NCBI GenBank assembly: GCA_011391695.1
Contig: JAABQB010000002.1
Coordinates: forward strand, 38,252-102,251
Length of the DNA stretch: 64,000 bases
Direction of reading: 5' to 3'
Source: Desulfobacteraceae bacterium
GTDB lineage: Bacteria; Desulfobacterota; Desulfobacteria; Desulfobacterales; RPRI01
The notes under the pieces were generated by a model that worked only from the letters and a program-made list of their open reading frames with translations, was not told where the DNA came from and did no database searches. Made by a program: the position numbers and the translations under genes. Below, piece after piece: positions 8,975 to 18,195 of this stretch (position 1 is the stretch's first letter; the number at the start of each line of letters is the position of its first letter).

Positions 8975-9060
8975 CGGGAGAGGGGAATCCCTTTCCCGCC
9001 AAGGAAAAAGTCATTTTTTGACTTTTTACGAAGGTATCAAAGACGAAATTAAAGAAGGAA

Positions 9061-10476
9061 ATGAATACGAAATACCTTTATATTAATACATTCGGATGCC
9101 AGATGAATGTTTATGATTCCGAACAGATTTTAAGAGTGTTATCGCCCCTGGGATATGAGATAACCTCTTTCCCCGGTGCGGCAGATCTCATAATTGTAAA
9201 TACATGTGCAATAAGGGGAAAGGCGGAACAGAAAGCTTTCAGCTTCATTGGACGCCTGGCCGGTTTGAAAAGAAAAAAACCGGAACTTATTATTGGTGTC
9301 GGAGGATGTGTCGCCCAGCAGGAAGGCAGGAAGATCCTTGAGAAAATCCACTATATAGATCTTGTTTTCGGCACTCAGGCGCTTAACAGGCTGCCCGGTC
9401 ATGTCATGGATATAGCAGTCAGAAGATGCCGGATTGCTGACATTGAAATGTCGCCTGAAATCATCGAGTTTTCCCCCGGCGCTCCGGTTGTAAATGGAAA
9501 CATAACAAGATTTGTGACAGTTATGCGGGGGTGTGACAATTATTGCACTTATTGCGTTGTTCCTTTTGTAAGGGGCCGGGAGATAAGCAGGGAACCTGAG
9601 AATATCATAAATGAAATAAGGGGGCTTGTTGAAACCGGCGTGCAGGAAGTTACGCTGCTCGGGCAGAATGTAAACAGTTATGGCAAAAAAGAAGGGCTTT
9701 GCTCTTTTTCCGCACTTCTGAAACTTGTAAACGAAATAGAAGGCCTTTTCAGAATCCGGTTTACGACTTCTAATCCGAAAGATCTCTCCGAGGAACTCAT
9801 CTTCGCCTTCAGGGATCTTGAAAAGCTCTGCGGCCACATCCACCTGCCGGTCCAGTCCGGCTCAAACAGTGTCTTAAAGAGGATGAACAGGAAATATACC
9901 AGGGAGCTTTACCTCGACAAAACAGATAAGCTGCGAAAGGCATTGCCTGGTATTGCAATATCATCCGATGTTATAGTCGGTTTTCCGGGGGAAACTGACA
10001 AAGATTTTGAAGAGACGCTTGATCTTGTCAGGAAAGTTGAATTTGACAGCCTCTTCACATTTGAATATTCGGATCGTACAAATGCTCCGGCGGCACAATT
10101 TTCCGGCAAGATTCCGGGCAATGAGAAAAATAAAAGACTTCGTATGCTGCTGGAATTGCAGGAATATTATAATGCAAAGAACAACAGGGCTCTTGTCGGA
10201 ACAACCGAGTTGATTCTTGTTGACGGATTCAGCAAAAAGCATAATCCTGTTAACGGACAAGACGGATTTTCGGGTGTACAGTGGACAGGACGGACATCAA
10301 CAAATAAAATCGTAAATTTTGTCGATGCAGATACTCTTTCAGGTGACGGTAATCTTTTGGGTAAGAGAATCGATGTAATGATTGAAAAAGCATTTTTGCA
10401 TTCTCTCTGGGGCAGACCGGTTAATGTGAAACCAATGCCTTTAAAGATGAAAGGAGAGGAGAGTTATGCTGCTTAA
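9061..10476 (+). CDS. miaB: tRNA-2-methylthio-N6-dimethylallyladenosine synthase MiaB
   Basis: This radical SAM methylthiotransferase modifies A37 of tRNAs reading U-starting codons. The 471-residue length is usual. The N-terminal cluster cysteines are seen in NTFGCQMN, VNTCAIRG and GVGGCVAQQEG. The radical SAM motif GCDNYCTYC (CX3CX2C) is near residue 158, followed by VVPFVRGRE. The conserved HLPVQSGS and VIVGFPGET follow, and a TRAM domain ends the protein. The ribosome site AAGGA lies just before the ATG. It overlaps the downstream nuclease gene by 11 nt, indicating translational coupling. Confidence 0.95.
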   Translation: MNTKYLYINTFGCQMNVYDSEQILRVLSPLGYEITSFPGAADLIIVNTCAIRGKAEQKAFSFIGRLAGLKRKKPELIIGVGGCVAQQEGRKILEKIHYIDLVFGTQALNRLPGHVMDIAVRRCRIADIEMSPEIIEFSPGAPVVNGNITRFVTVMRGCDNYCTYCVVPFVRGREISREPENIINEIRGLVETGVQEVTLLGQNVNSYGKKEGLCSFSALLKLVNEIEGLFRIRFTTSNPKDLSEELIFAFRDLEKLCGHIHLPVQSGSNSVLKRMNRKYTRELYLDKTDKLRKALPGIAISSDVIVGFPGETDKDFEETLDLVRKVEFDSLFTFEYSDRTNAPAAQFSGKIPGNEKNKRLRMLLELQEYYNAKNNRALVGTTELILVDGFSKKHNPVNGQDGFSGVQWTGRTSTNKIVNFVDADTLSGDGNLLGKRIDVMIEKAFLHSLWGRPVNVKPMPLKMKGEESYAA

Positions 10477-10963
10477 GGTAAGCATAGCAGGTATGACCAT
10501 GGATCCGGCATCAAATACCCCGATAATAATATTGAAGTCGGCGGAGGGAGATCATTCTATTCCGATATGGATCGGATTACTTGAAGCGACATCAATAGCC
10601 TCGGTTCTTCAGAAGATCAAGTTTGAACGTCCGATGACGCATGATCTTTTCAAGAATTTTGCTGAGCTTATGAACATCAAGGTTTCGAAGGTGGAAATTT
10701 GTGATTTGATAGGCAATACTTATTTCGCTAAAATATATTTTTCTTCCGATGAGGGGGATTTTGATATGGACTCCCGCCCGAGCGATGCAATTGCTATTGC
10801 TCTGCGTTTCGATGCCCCGATTTATCTGGATGATAAGGTCATTGAAAAATCGAAAGGGATGGAAGAAAAACCGGTGGTTGTTGATACGAGCGAGGAAGGT
10901 AAAAAGTGGGCCGAGTATCTTGAAAAGCTGTCTCCCGAAGATTTCGGCAAATCCAAAGTCTGA
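10466..10963 (+). CDS. Bifunctional nuclease family protein (DUF151)
   Basis: This 165-residue protein has the BFN/DUF151 fold: an N-terminal beta-rich core with SAEGDHSIPIWIGLLEATSIA, then RPMTHDLFKNF, and the conserved DSRPSDAIAIALRFDAPIY segment. Family members have been reported to show DNase/RNase activity, but the physiological role in bacteria is unclear. The ATG lies inside the end of miaB (11-nt overlap) with GGAGAGGAG immediately upstream, so the two form an operon. The downstream PHP gene begins 21 nt after its stop. Confidence 0.88.
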   Translation: MLLKVSIAGMTMDPASNTPIIILKSAEGDHSIPIWIGLLEATSIASVLQKIKFERPMTHDLFKNFAELMNIKVSKVEICDLIGNTYFAKIYFSSDEGDFDMDSRPSDAIAIALRFDAPIYLDDKVIEKSKGMEEKPVVVDTSEEGKKWAEYLEKLSPEDFGKSKV

Positions 10964-10984
10964 TAACATATAAAGGAAAAACAA

Positions 10985-11620
10985 GTGATAGATCTTCATA
11001 CTCATTCATTATTCAGCGACGGGGTACTGGTTCCCTCTGAACTTGCAAGGCGGGCAGAATCTGCGGGTCTCACAGGAATAGGAATAACTGACCATGGGGA
11101 TTCTTCCAATATAGATTTTATTGTCCCCAGGATTGTGGCTGTCGCATGTGATTTAAGCAGATTCATGAACATAAAGGTTATCCCGGGGATTGAGCTTACC
11201 CATGTACCCCCGTTACTTATTGAAGAATGCGCGAGGAGAGCAAGGAATCTTGGAGCTAGAATAATCATTGTTCACGGGGAGACAATAGCCGAACCCGTTG
11301 CTCCGGGGACAAACAGGGCTGCAATAGACGCCGGTGTGAATATTCTTGCGCATCCGGGCCTAATATCAATGGAAGAGGTAATCATGGCAAAAGAGAAGGG
11401 CATCCTTCTCGAGATCACGGCCCGCAAAGGTCACAGCCTTACAAACGGACATGTGGCTAAACTTGCGGCAGAAGCGGGCGCAAAACTTGTCATAAATACT
11501 GACACCCACGAACCTTCAGATCTGATAAGCCGGGATCAGGCATTAAAAATTGTCCTCGGCGCAGGTCTGACAGAAGCCGACTTCAACCTGATGCAGCAAA
11601 ATGCATCGGCTTTTCTATAA
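10985..11620 (+). CDS. PHP-domain phosphoesterase (histidinol-phosphatase/YcdX-like)
   Basis: This is a 211-residue metal-dependent phosphoesterase of the PHP superfamily. The start is GTG 10985 behind AAGGAAAAA. Metal ligands appear in order: DLHTHSLFSDG at the N-terminus, GITDHGD, GIELTH, VHGET, LAHPG, and near the end NTDTHEPSDL. The substrate cannot be named, because PHP proteins of this size include histidinol phosphatases and 3'-5' nucleases or trinucleotidases. It forms the end of the DUF4911-miaB-DUF151-PHP series and is convergent with the aminopeptidase gene (9-nt gap). Confidence 0.85.
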   Translation: MIDLHTHSLFSDGVLVPSELARRAESAGLTGIGITDHGDSSNIDFIVPRIVAVACDLSRFMNIKVIPGIELTHVPPLLIEECARRARNLGARIIIVHGETIAEPVAPGTNRAAIDAGVNILAHPGLISMEEVIMAKEKGILLEITARKGHSLTNGHVAKLAAEAGAKLVINTDTHEPSDLISRDQALKIVLGAGLTEADFNLMQQNASAFL

Positions 11621-11629
11621 TGCTTTGTC

Positions 11630-12829
11630 TCAAACGGTAAATATTCCGTTTTCATAGATGGTGGCTTTTTCTCCGCCTGCAAGACGGGCGGTTACCCTTT
11701 TCTTCTCTGTATTTACAAGATCCCAGTGGAGAGCAGAGTCATTAAATCCCAGATTTTTCTTAATCTCCTTCGTAAGCTTTTTGGGGTCTCCGGAAAATGT
11801 GTCCGAATATGATGAGCCGACGGCTATGTGGCAGTTCCCGAAGATGCCGCCATAGTTTTCATCAAAAAGGGTGTTTGCCATAAACCTGTTTATTTTTGAA
11901 AATCTCCTGTCGGTCAAGGAAAATTCCCCGATTCTGTTTGCGCCCTTATCCATCGCCAGTTGTTTTCTCACGAATTCTTCCCCTGTTTTCGCCTCAATCT
12001 TAACCGCAGATCCTTTCTTGAACTCGAGCCTCACCTTTTCAACGTAATTTCCGCTCCTGTATGAAGGTTGGTCGGCAAAGTATTTTCCCCTTGTTCCCCT
12101 CCAGTCCGGAGAAAGGAACAACTCGAAACTTGGAATATTGTGGCCTGATATGCCGATCCATTTTCTTTTTTCTCCCGGCGTGATTTCAAGATCGATATTT
12201 TCCGATTCGATAAGGAACGATTTGACGTTCATGCCGTTGAGCCATTTCTTTATCCGGGCGGCGTTGCTGTGAACTTTCTGCCATTCCTCAACAGGTGATT
12301 CTTTGTTTAAAAAGCATGCAGCAGCGATTTCGTTTGTATATTCTTTCATGGTTAATCCGGCATGTTTCGCCAATTCTTCGGTCGGAAGCATGCAGAGTGT
12401 CCAGCCGAAAACTCCTTCCTCCTCTCTTTTGTCGATAATATCCCTTAAATGCTTTCTTGCGACAGCGGCTTTGCCTATTTTTTTCGGATCGACGCCGCTT
12501 AAATGAGTTATCGATTCGGGAGCATGGAGAAAAATGCTGCCGTTTATTTTTTTATAGAGCTCCTCTTCGCCGGGAGGCGTGAAAACAAGCTGCCTGTTGT
12601 TTGAAATATCGTAATAGCTGCGTTCCATGACAGGAGTGGAGTTCATTCTCAAAACCGGGTTGATGCCCATCTTCAGGAGTTTTTCATTCAGGATTTCGGC
12701 AAGCCTGACTGCAGGAAGATTAAATCTGATCTGAACAATATCATTCTTTTTGTATTTGCCAGTTCTTGCTGTCTTAAGTCCCCAGAGAAGCACATCAGCA
12801 TATTTGTAGAGTTGTTTTTCAGTCAGCAT
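11630..12829 (-). CDS. M29 family aminopeptidase (AmpS/aminopeptidase T-like)
   Basis: This cytosolic metallo-aminopeptidase has 399 residues. The M29 pattern is visible: an N-terminal alpha/beta domain (YADVLLWGLKTARTGKYKKNDIVQI), the metal-domain segments NIPSFELFLSPDW and RSGNYVEKVRLEFKKG, and the C-terminal GANRIGEFSLTDRRFSKI, ENYGGIFGNCHIAVGSSY and HWDLVN. Some of these carry the metal-binding Glu and His residues. The length and order match the family. It is a single gene with a short upstream hairpin repeat (12870-12958). Peptide turnover is the likely role. Confidence 0.85.
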   Translation of the reverse strand: MLTEKQLYKYADVLLWGLKTARTGKYKKNDIVQIRFNLPAVRLAEILNEKLLKMGINPVLRMNSTPVMERSYYDISNNRQLVFTPPGEEELYKKINGSIFLHAPESITHLSGVDPKKIGKAAVARKHLRDIIDKREEEGVFGWTLCMLPTEELAKHAGLTMKEYTNEIAAACFLNKESPVEEWQKVHSNAARIKKWLNGMNVKSFLIESENIDLEITPGEKRKWIGISGHNIPSFELFLSPDWRGTRGKYFADQPSYRSGNYVEKVRLEFKKGSAVKIEAKTGEEFVRKQLAMDKGANRIGEFSLTDRRFSKINRFMANTLFDENYGGIFGNCHIAVGSSYSDTFSGDPKKLTKEIKKNLGFNDSALHWDLVNTEKKRVTARLAGGEKATIYENGIFTV

Positions 12830-12869
12830 ATATTGTCCTCAATCGCTATTGATACATTCGTAATAATTA

Positions 12870-12958
12870 TTCTCACACAAAGATCACGTAGGACACAAAG
12901 AAAAACCTGAATGTTTTTATTAGGTCATTCTTCGTGCCGTTGTGCCTTCGTGTGAAAA
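12870..12958. repeat. Interspersed CACAAAG/CTTCGTG inverted repeat, copy 2
   Basis: The left arm reads TTCTCACACAAAGATCAC and continues to GACACAAAG. The right arm reads CATTCTTCGTG and later CCTTCGTGTGAAAA. It could fold to an imperfect hairpin of about 89 nt upstream of the M29 gene. It is related to 8257-8340. Confidence 0.7.
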
Positions 12959-13004
12959 ATTGCTTTTTTACATTTCCCTCTGGGTTACTTATTATTATTA
13001 AGAG

Positions 13005-13253
13005 TCAATCATCCTTGAGAAAAAGCGAGTGGTACTCAGGTTCACTCAAATGATTTTTCAGAATTCTTGATATCATGAAAAATATTTCGGAAAGCTCGTC
13101 ATCGTTAAGTCTTCCAAGTAATTGTTCTGAAAGCTTATCATCTGAAAATTTTTGCAGATAATAGCGTACGGTTTTTTCGTCGGTTTCCCTGTCAAGACCA
13201 AAACCAACCAGACCTGAGTATGTTTCTACAAAATCATGTGAATGGACACCCAT
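13005..13253 (-). CDS. Small conserved cytoplasmic protein, unknown function
   Basis: This 82-residue protein is acidic and helical, with no membrane segment or known motif. The text pattern is HDFVETYSGLVGFGLD followed by helices DDKLSEQLLGRLNDDELSEIFFMISRILK and a C-terminal LSEPEYHSLFL. The ATG is preceded by GGAGATGG. Similar short proteins occur in Desulfobacterota, but I cannot assign a role. The gene stands alone between two interspersed repeats. Confidence 0.7.
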   Translation of the reverse strand: MGVHSHDFVETYSGLVGFGLDRETDEKTVRYYLQKFSDDKLSEQLLGRLNDDELSEIFFMISRILKNHLSEPEYHSLFLKDD

Positions 13254-13298
13254 TTTTCCATCTCCAACCCGGACATGCCGAAACTGAAAAGGTTAATT

Positions 13299-13413
13299 GT
13301 TCTCACACAAAGACTCTAAAGCGCACAAAGTGAATAGTGAATGGTGAACAGTGAACAGTAGATCGGAACTCGAAAGACGAAAGACGAACAACGAACGACG
13401 AATCACGATTATT
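13299..13413 (+). repeat. Half CACAAAG element fused to a heptamer array (12 words)
   Basis: A left-arm half copy of the CACAAAG hairpin (13299-13329) runs directly into heptamers that hold register from 13330 to 13413. GTGAATA-type words come first, then GAACAAC/GAAAGAC-type words. The array lies upstream of the alpha/beta hydrolase gene. It is the leftmost of the heptamer arrays in this window. Confidence 0.7.
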
Positions 13414-13559
13414 CACTTGAAACCTCGAATCCATGAACCCTTAATAATTTTTTAAGTTGACTTTATTTCCTGCTTATTGTGTATTCCTGCTGGTTTATAT
13501 AAAGAAAATTATAAACGGTCAACATAAGTTTGTCTTAAAAATCGGGAGATAACATCATT

Positions 13560-14489
13560 TTGGTTTTTAATTATTTCACTTCATCAAATAATGTTTCAAT
13601 ACGTTTTGGAATAAGCGCCTGCGCGGAGAAAAGGAAAAAGGGCTCGGTTATTCTCCTTGGCGGCAGAAAAGAATTCATGGAAAAATATGAAGAGACAATT
13701 AATGAGTTGAAACAGAGACAACTTGATGTTTACAGTATGGACTGGAAAGGGCAGGGTCTTTCAACGCGGCTCCTTTCAAACAGGCACAAGGGTCATATAA
13801 ACAACTTCAGCGAATATCTTGAGGATTTGAATTATTTTATAAACAATATCGTAAAGCCCGTCGCCGTTTCACCCTTGATAGTTCTTGCTCATTCGATGGG
13901 CGGACATATTGTGCTTCGCTATCTGCATGATTATCAAGGGATTATCGATGGAGCAGTGCTTACATCTCCAATGATAGATATTAATGTGTCGTACGTGCCG
14001 GGATGGCTTGTCAGATCAATCTCACGTCTTGCTGTAAATAACGGCCTGGGCCATCTTTATTCCATAGGTTCAAAAGGGTATTTGGCTTCAAAAAAGAATT
14101 TTGAAGGGAACAGGCTTACATCTGATCCGGTGCGTTTCATGGATGAGCACAGGGCAATCGAATCGAATCCGGATCTTGCCCTGGGCGGCGTGACATATGG
14201 ATGGCTTGCGGCGGCATTTGATTCAATAGGTATTCTTTTGAGCAGAGGATATGCTGAGAAGATATCCTCGCCGGTATTAATTATTAGCGCGGGGAGGGAC
14301 AGGATAGTATCTGAAGCAGCCCAGAAAGCCATATGTTCCAGAATGCTTACATGCCGATTTGTCACCATATCCGGTTCGTATCACGAAATACTGAAAGAAA
14401 GGGATGATGTCAGGAATGCTTTCTGGAAGGAGTTTGATGCATTCGTTAACGACTTATTGGGAGTAAATCAATTTTCCCTTTTCAAATAA
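13560..14489 (+). CDS. Alpha/beta hydrolase, serine aminopeptidase S33 / monoacylglycerol lipase type
   Basis: This 309-residue protein has the alpha/beta hydrolase fold. The nucleophile elbow is AHSMGGH (Ser near residue 117). The acid sits in a late ISAGRDRIV segment and the catalytic His in SGSYHEILKE. The early DVYSMDWKGQGLSTR stretch is characteristic of the lysophospholipase/monoglyceride lipase group. The start is TTG 13560 with GGGAG 12 nt upstream, which is somewhat long. It is convergent with, and overlaps by 22 nt, the glycerophosphodiesterase gene. Together they suggest phospholipid breakdown products as substrates, which is inference. Confidence 0.8.
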   Translation: MVFNYFTSSNNVSIRFGISACAEKRKKGSVILLGGRKEFMEKYEETINELKQRQLDVYSMDWKGQGLSTRLLSNRHKGHINNFSEYLEDLNYFINNIVKPVAVSPLIVLAHSMGGHIVLRYLHDYQGIIDGAVLTSPMIDINVSYVPGWLVRSISRLAVNNGLGHLYSIGSKGYLASKKNFEGNRLTSDPVRFMDEHRAIESNPDLALGGVTYGWLAAAFDSIGILLSRGYAEKISSPVLIISAGRDRIVSEAAQKAICSRMLTCRFVTISGSYHEILKERDDVRNAFWKEFDAFVNDLLGVNQFSLFK

Positions 14490-15238
14490 CCGCAAAGCCA
14501 CCCCGGCCTGTCTGTCATTATGACATTGGCGCCGGCCTCTAAAGCCTTTTTTACCTGTTTCGGAGTGTTGCAGCTATATGTTAAAATACGATATTTGCCT
14601 TTTTCGGCTTTATCCATAAAACTTTTCGACAGCTTACTTACAGGAAGGCAGAGGCCGTGAAGGTAAGAAGGATAATCCGGTTGCTTAAAAGAAGCCCCGG
14701 AAAGATTGAAAACATAATTAAGTCCGGAAACTTTCTGACGCGCATAATCGAGTATATTCAGATTAAAGGAAAGAACAGAGATGTTCTTTAAATATTTGTA
14801 GGGGACTCTTTTGTTTATGGTTTCCAAAACCTTTAACGTCAATATCCGGGATGTTTCCGAAAGGAAATCATCTTCATTCGATTTTATTTCAACGAAAAGC
14901 CGGGTTGTTTTGCTGTAAAGATCTATTGTTTTTTCAAATGTAAGGATTCTTTCATTCTTATATTTACCTGAAAACCAGCTTCCGCAATCCATTTGGCTCA
15001 ATTCGCTGAAGAATACCGACTCGATTTGTCTGCGGCTTCCTGATATTTGGCCTAGTGACCTGTCATGATGAATAACCGGTACGCCATCGCGGGTAATCCT
15101 GACATCGAATTCAATGCCATCAACAGGATAATTGAGGGCAGCATTGAAGGCCGAGCGTGTATTTTCAGGGGCTTCGTCCCGTGCTCCCCTGTGTGCCACA
15201 ATCAATGGTTGATATTCGTCTGTAATTTTTTTATTCAT
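14468..15238 (-). CDS. Glycerophosphodiester phosphodiesterase
   Basis: This GDPD-family TIM-barrel enzyme hydrolyses glycerophosphodiesters to glycerol-3-phosphate. Key motifs are VAHRGARDEAPENT with the catalytic His-Arg pair near the N-terminus, GIEFDVRITRDGVPVIHHD with metal ligands and the second catalytic His, and LFVEIKS. The ATG at 15238 is chosen because GGAG lies 9 nt upstream; a TTG 15 nt further out is possible. There is no signal peptide, so it is cytoplasmic like UgpQ. It is tail-to-tail with the lipase-like gene. Confidence 0.88.
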   Translation of the reverse strand: MNKKITDEYQPLIVAHRGARDEAPENTRSAFNAALNYPVDGIEFDVRITRDGVPVIHHDRSLGQISGSRRQIESVFFSELSQMDCGSWFSGKYKNERILTFEKTIDLYSKTTRLFVEIKSNEDDFLSETSRILTLKVLETINKRVPYKYLKNISVLSFNLNILDYARQKVSGLNYVFNLSGASFKQPDYPSYLHGLCLPVSKLSKSFMDKAEKGKYRILTYSCNTPKQVKKALEAGANVIMTDRPGWLCGYLKREN

Positions 15239-15302
15239 TCCTGTCTTCTCCAAGGTTATTCACTACAGTGACTGCTTAATAAAATCAACCCCTCTTTCCT
15301 TT

Positions 15303-15476
15303 GTGCTTCTAAAAGAAGAAAAGGATCACGATTCCTGTACATTCTATGTTTCTTTCATTGAACTGGCCATGAGGCGAATGACCATTGAAGTATCCAAGCA
15401 TGAGCCGAATCTTTCGTTTTTTATGCCCGATATTTCCAAGCTGAATGCCGAACCTGGCAGATGCATCAATTTTTAA
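15303..15476 (+). CDS. Possible 57-residue ORF or gene remnant (uncertain)
   Basis: The plus frame from GTG 15303 stays open to TAA 15474-15476 and reads like protein (EEKDHDSCTFYVSFIELAMRR, then SKHEPNLSFFMPDISKL). No ribosome site is seen, and the frame is open still further upstream without an ATG, so this may be the tail of a decayed gene. It overlaps the 3' end of the YgiQ-like gene by 11 nt. No family recognised. Confidence 0.25.
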   Translation: MLLKEEKDHDSCTFYVSFIELAMRRMTIEVSKHEPNLSFFMPDISKLNAEPGRCINF

Positions 15477-17166
15477 CCATCCTTTTTGATGTCAGTATAT
15501 CTTTCTGTTTTTCTTTTAATGTAATATCTTTTTCAACATAAATTTTCCTCTTTGTAAAGGGATCAATCTCAACATAATACATCAAGGTTGAATATGTCGA
15601 CGGAGTAGGGGTGAAAATCTGTACCTGTTCAGGATTTATTTTCAAATTGCGCGATGTAAAAGATTTCAGATTTTTCATGTCGTTTAAATTGCATCCCGGA
15701 TGAGCAGCAATGAAATAGTAGGTTAAATACTGCTCTTTCCCGGCGGCTTCGGTGAGATTGTTAAACAGAGTTATAAATTCAGAAAGAGATTTTGTTCCGG
15801 GTTTTCCCATCATCTGGAGGACTTTTTCATTATTATGTTCCGGGGCTATTTTCAACTGCCCCGATACATGATCAATCACGATCTCTTTCAGATATTTTTC
15901 CCCGTAATTTTTATCAGAAAAAATCAGATCGTATCTTATGCCGGAAGAAACAAATATTTTTTTTATGCCTTTAATTTTCTTCAGTTTCTTAAGCAGGGAT
16001 ATCTGCCGGCCGTGATCAGGTTGTAATTTGGGACAGACTTTCGGGTATACGCACCGCTTATCGGCACAGATTCCAATCCTCAGCTTTTTTTTGCATTCAA
16101 ATCCGTACATGTTGGCCGTGGGTCCTCCGATATCAGAAATATACCCCTTGAAATCGGGATACGAAGTTAGTCGTTTTGCCTCTCTGATAACGGATTCTTC
16201 GCTTCTCCATCTTACTGTTGTTCCCTCATGAACAGAAATAGCGCAGAAATTGCATTCTCCGTAGCATCCCCTGTGTGTTGAAATTGAAAATTTTATGGTA
16301 TCAAGAGCAGTTACCTTGCCGTCATTTTTGTGGAAGGGATGGAGATCTCTTTCAAAATCCATATCATATATCTTATCAAGCTCTTTTGATGAAAGAAATG
16401 GCGCAGGCGGATTATGTATAAGATAGCGCAGGTCATGTTTCTGGCAAAGTCCCTTTGCAGTTAACGGATCATTGTTCCTGTAAAATGTGGTGAACATATC
16501 AATAAATACCGTTTTGTCTTTCAGCAGCTCCTCATACGAAGGAAGTTCGATATAGCCTTCCGGTTTCTCTTTTCCGGCATAACATATACCCGAAAGATCG
16601 CTTGCTTCTTTCTTGTTTCTTAATTTTTCGGCAAGCAGAACCGTCGTTCTTTCACCCATTCCGTAAACGATATAGTCGGCTTTTGCGTCGAATAAAATAG
16701 ATCTGCGCAGTCGGTTTGACCAGAAATCATAGTGGGGAATCCTTCTGAGACTTGCTTCAATTCCGCCTAGAACAAGCGGTTTCGTGTTTTTAAAATATTT
16801 TCTTATAAGATTTGAATAAGCTATAACAGCACGGTCGGGGCGGCGGGTATTTCTCCCGCCAGCCGTGTAGTCGTCTTTCTTTCTTCTTTTTTTTGAGGCC
16901 GTGTAATTTGCGACCATTGAATCGATACATCCGCCTGTAATCCCCCAGAACAGTTCAGGTTCACCCAGTCTGGAGATATCTTTATCCGAATCAAGATTAG
17001 GCTGTGCAATGATGCCGACACGGAAGCCCTCATTTATAAGCACCTTTCCGATTACCGATATTCCGACAAAGGGACTGTCTATGTAGCTGTCCCCGGTCAC
17101 AAGAATAACATCCAGCGAGTTCCATCCGAGTTTTATTACTTCTTCTTTTGTTGCGGGAATAAACAT
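15466..17166 (-). CDS. YgiQ family radical SAM protein
   Basis: This is a large radical SAM protein (566 residues) with the YgiQ arrangement: MFIPATKEEVIKLGW at the N-terminus, VTGDSYIDSPFVGISV, the cluster motif RGCYGECNFC (CX3CX2C) near residue 290, and a C-terminal half with GICADKRCVYPKVCP cysteines. The function of the family is not known. The reading frame is open 96 nt further upstream to 17262, but that stretch is translated heptamer repeat. The ATG at 17166, with CCGGAAG about 11 nt upstream, matches the family N-terminus. The gene ends tail-to-tail with a short uncertain ORF. Confidence 0.88.
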   Translation of the reverse strand: MFIPATKEEVIKLGWNSLDVILVTGDSYIDSPFVGISVIGKVLINEGFRVGIIAQPNLDSDKDISRLGEPELFWGITGGCIDSMVANYTASKKRRKKDDYTAGGRNTRRPDRAVIAYSNLIRKYFKNTKPLVLGGIEASLRRIPHYDFWSNRLRRSILFDAKADYIVYGMGERTTVLLAEKLRNKKEASDLSGICYAGKEKPEGYIELPSYEELLKDKTVFIDMFTTFYRNNDPLTAKGLCQKHDLRYLIHNPPAPFLSSKELDKIYDMDFERDLHPFHKNDGKVTALDTIKFSISTHRGCYGECNFCAISVHEGTTVRWRSEESVIREAKRLTSYPDFKGYISDIGGPTANMYGFECKKKLRIGICADKRCVYPKVCPKLQPDHGRQISLLKKLKKIKGIKKIFVSSGIRYDLIFSDKNYGEKYLKEIVIDHVSGQLKIAPEHNNEKVLQMMGKPGTKSLSEFITLFNNLTEAAGKEQYLTYYFIAAHPGCNLNDMKNLKSFTSRNLKINPEQVQIFTPTPSTYSTLMYYVEIDPFTKRKIYVEKDITLKEKQKDILTSKRMVKN

Positions 17167-17177
17167 GTAAATTTGGC

Positions 17178-17303
17178 TTCCGGTTTCTGGTTCGAACATC
17201 AAACATCGAATATCGTACATCGTACATAGTACATCGAACATCGAAGTCAGTGGATCGTACATCGGCTTACGCCTTTCGCCTCATGCCTCAAGCCTTATGC
17301 CTA
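17178..17303 (-). repeat. Heptamer array (18 words in one register)
   Basis: Read on the plus strand, TCGTACA and TCGAACA words give way to ACGCCTT and ATGCCTC words without loss of the 7-nt register. Read in the direction of the YgiQ gene, the order is GGC-type words first, TTCGATG-type words next, and an AACCAGA word nearest the start codon. Confidence 0.8.
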
Positions 17304-17430
17304 TCATAACTGAATTGCATATTAAAATCAAATATATATGATAATTCTGATAAAACAGGCATCGAAATTGCTGCAAAAAAGCCCTGGATATTGATTTATT
17401 TTTGTATATTTGATATTGTCGCCGGGAAAA

Positions 17431-17521
17431 CAGTGATCAGTAACCAGTGATCAGTAATCGATGTTTGAACAACGAACCAGAAACAAGAGAGCAGTAACCA
17501 CAAACCAGTCATATCAGTGAA
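17431..17521 (+). repeat. Heptamer array (13 words) upstream of the HNH gene
   Basis: CAGTGAT and CAGTAAC words come first, followed by CGAACCA and GTAACCA words, ending 17 nt before the HNH start codon. The register is unbroken. Its polarity matches the plus-strand gene, opposite to the neighbouring array at 17178. Confidence 0.75.
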
Positions 17522-17538
17522 GGCGAGGCTGATATAAT

Positions 17539-18045
17539 ATGTCCCAGTGTGTTTTACTTAATGCGGATTACACATTCCTTAATCTTGTAAACTGGAGAAG
17601 GGCGGTCTGCCTTCTTTCAAAGGGAAAGGTTGAGGTTTTGTCTTACTCCGAGACAATAATTAAAACTTCAGGCGGAGCCCTGATGAAAATTCCTGCTGTG
17701 ATGAAGCTGATAAAACTTATCAGGACTATTTTCAGAAGCAGGGTTCCCTTCAGCAAGAAAAATGTTCTGATAAGGGATGGTTTTCAATGCGCCTACTGCG
17801 GAACGGAAAAGGAGAAACTTACAATCGACCATATTGTGCCAAGATCAAAAGGCGGCGAAACCAATTTTGAAAATTGTGTTGCTGCCTGCAGATCCTGTAA
17901 TAACCATAAGGGCTCACGAACACCAAGAGAAATCCGCAAGCATCTCAGGGTTAAACCTTATCAGCCGACAATTTCCGAGTTTATCAGGCTTAAAATAAGA
18001 AAGCTTGGAATAAATAATGTTTTAAAAGATCTTGGTATATTCTGA
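17539..18045 (+). CDS. HNH endonuclease family protein
   Basis: This 168-residue protein has an N-terminal beta domain (VLLNADYTFLNLVNWRRAVCLLSKGKVEVL) and a C-terminal HNH domain. CAYCG and CRSCN form the structural zinc site. DHIVPRSKGG supplies the catalytic histidine, and NFENCVAACRSCNNHKG completes the motif. Such free-standing HNH proteins with this N-terminus are widespread; their biological target is not established. No phage or intron sequence surrounds it. It follows a heptamer array and is monocistronic. Confidence 0.85.
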   Translation: MSQCVLLNADYTFLNLVNWRRAVCLLSKGKVEVLSYSETIIKTSGGALMKIPAVMKLIKLIRTIFRSRVPFSKKNVLIRDGFQCAYCGTEKEKLTIDHIVPRSKGGETNFENCVAACRSCNNHKGSRTPREIRKHLRVKPYQPTISEFIRLKIRKLGINNVLKDLGIF

Positions 18046-18195
18046 CGGCATGTCTTTTAAGCCTGCCCTCTTTTTTCTTCTGAACAATAAAAATAACATG
18101 AATTAAAGAAAACAGCCTCAAGTCTTGTGAAAAAAGAATATGGGCAGTACCTGATGAATTTAATTGTGGAAGATTAACAATCTCATTTCCAACCC

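Noticed and set aside
9139..9843. 234-codon minus ORF inside miaB.
   Set aside because: Antisense of a strongly conserved gene; no start signals.
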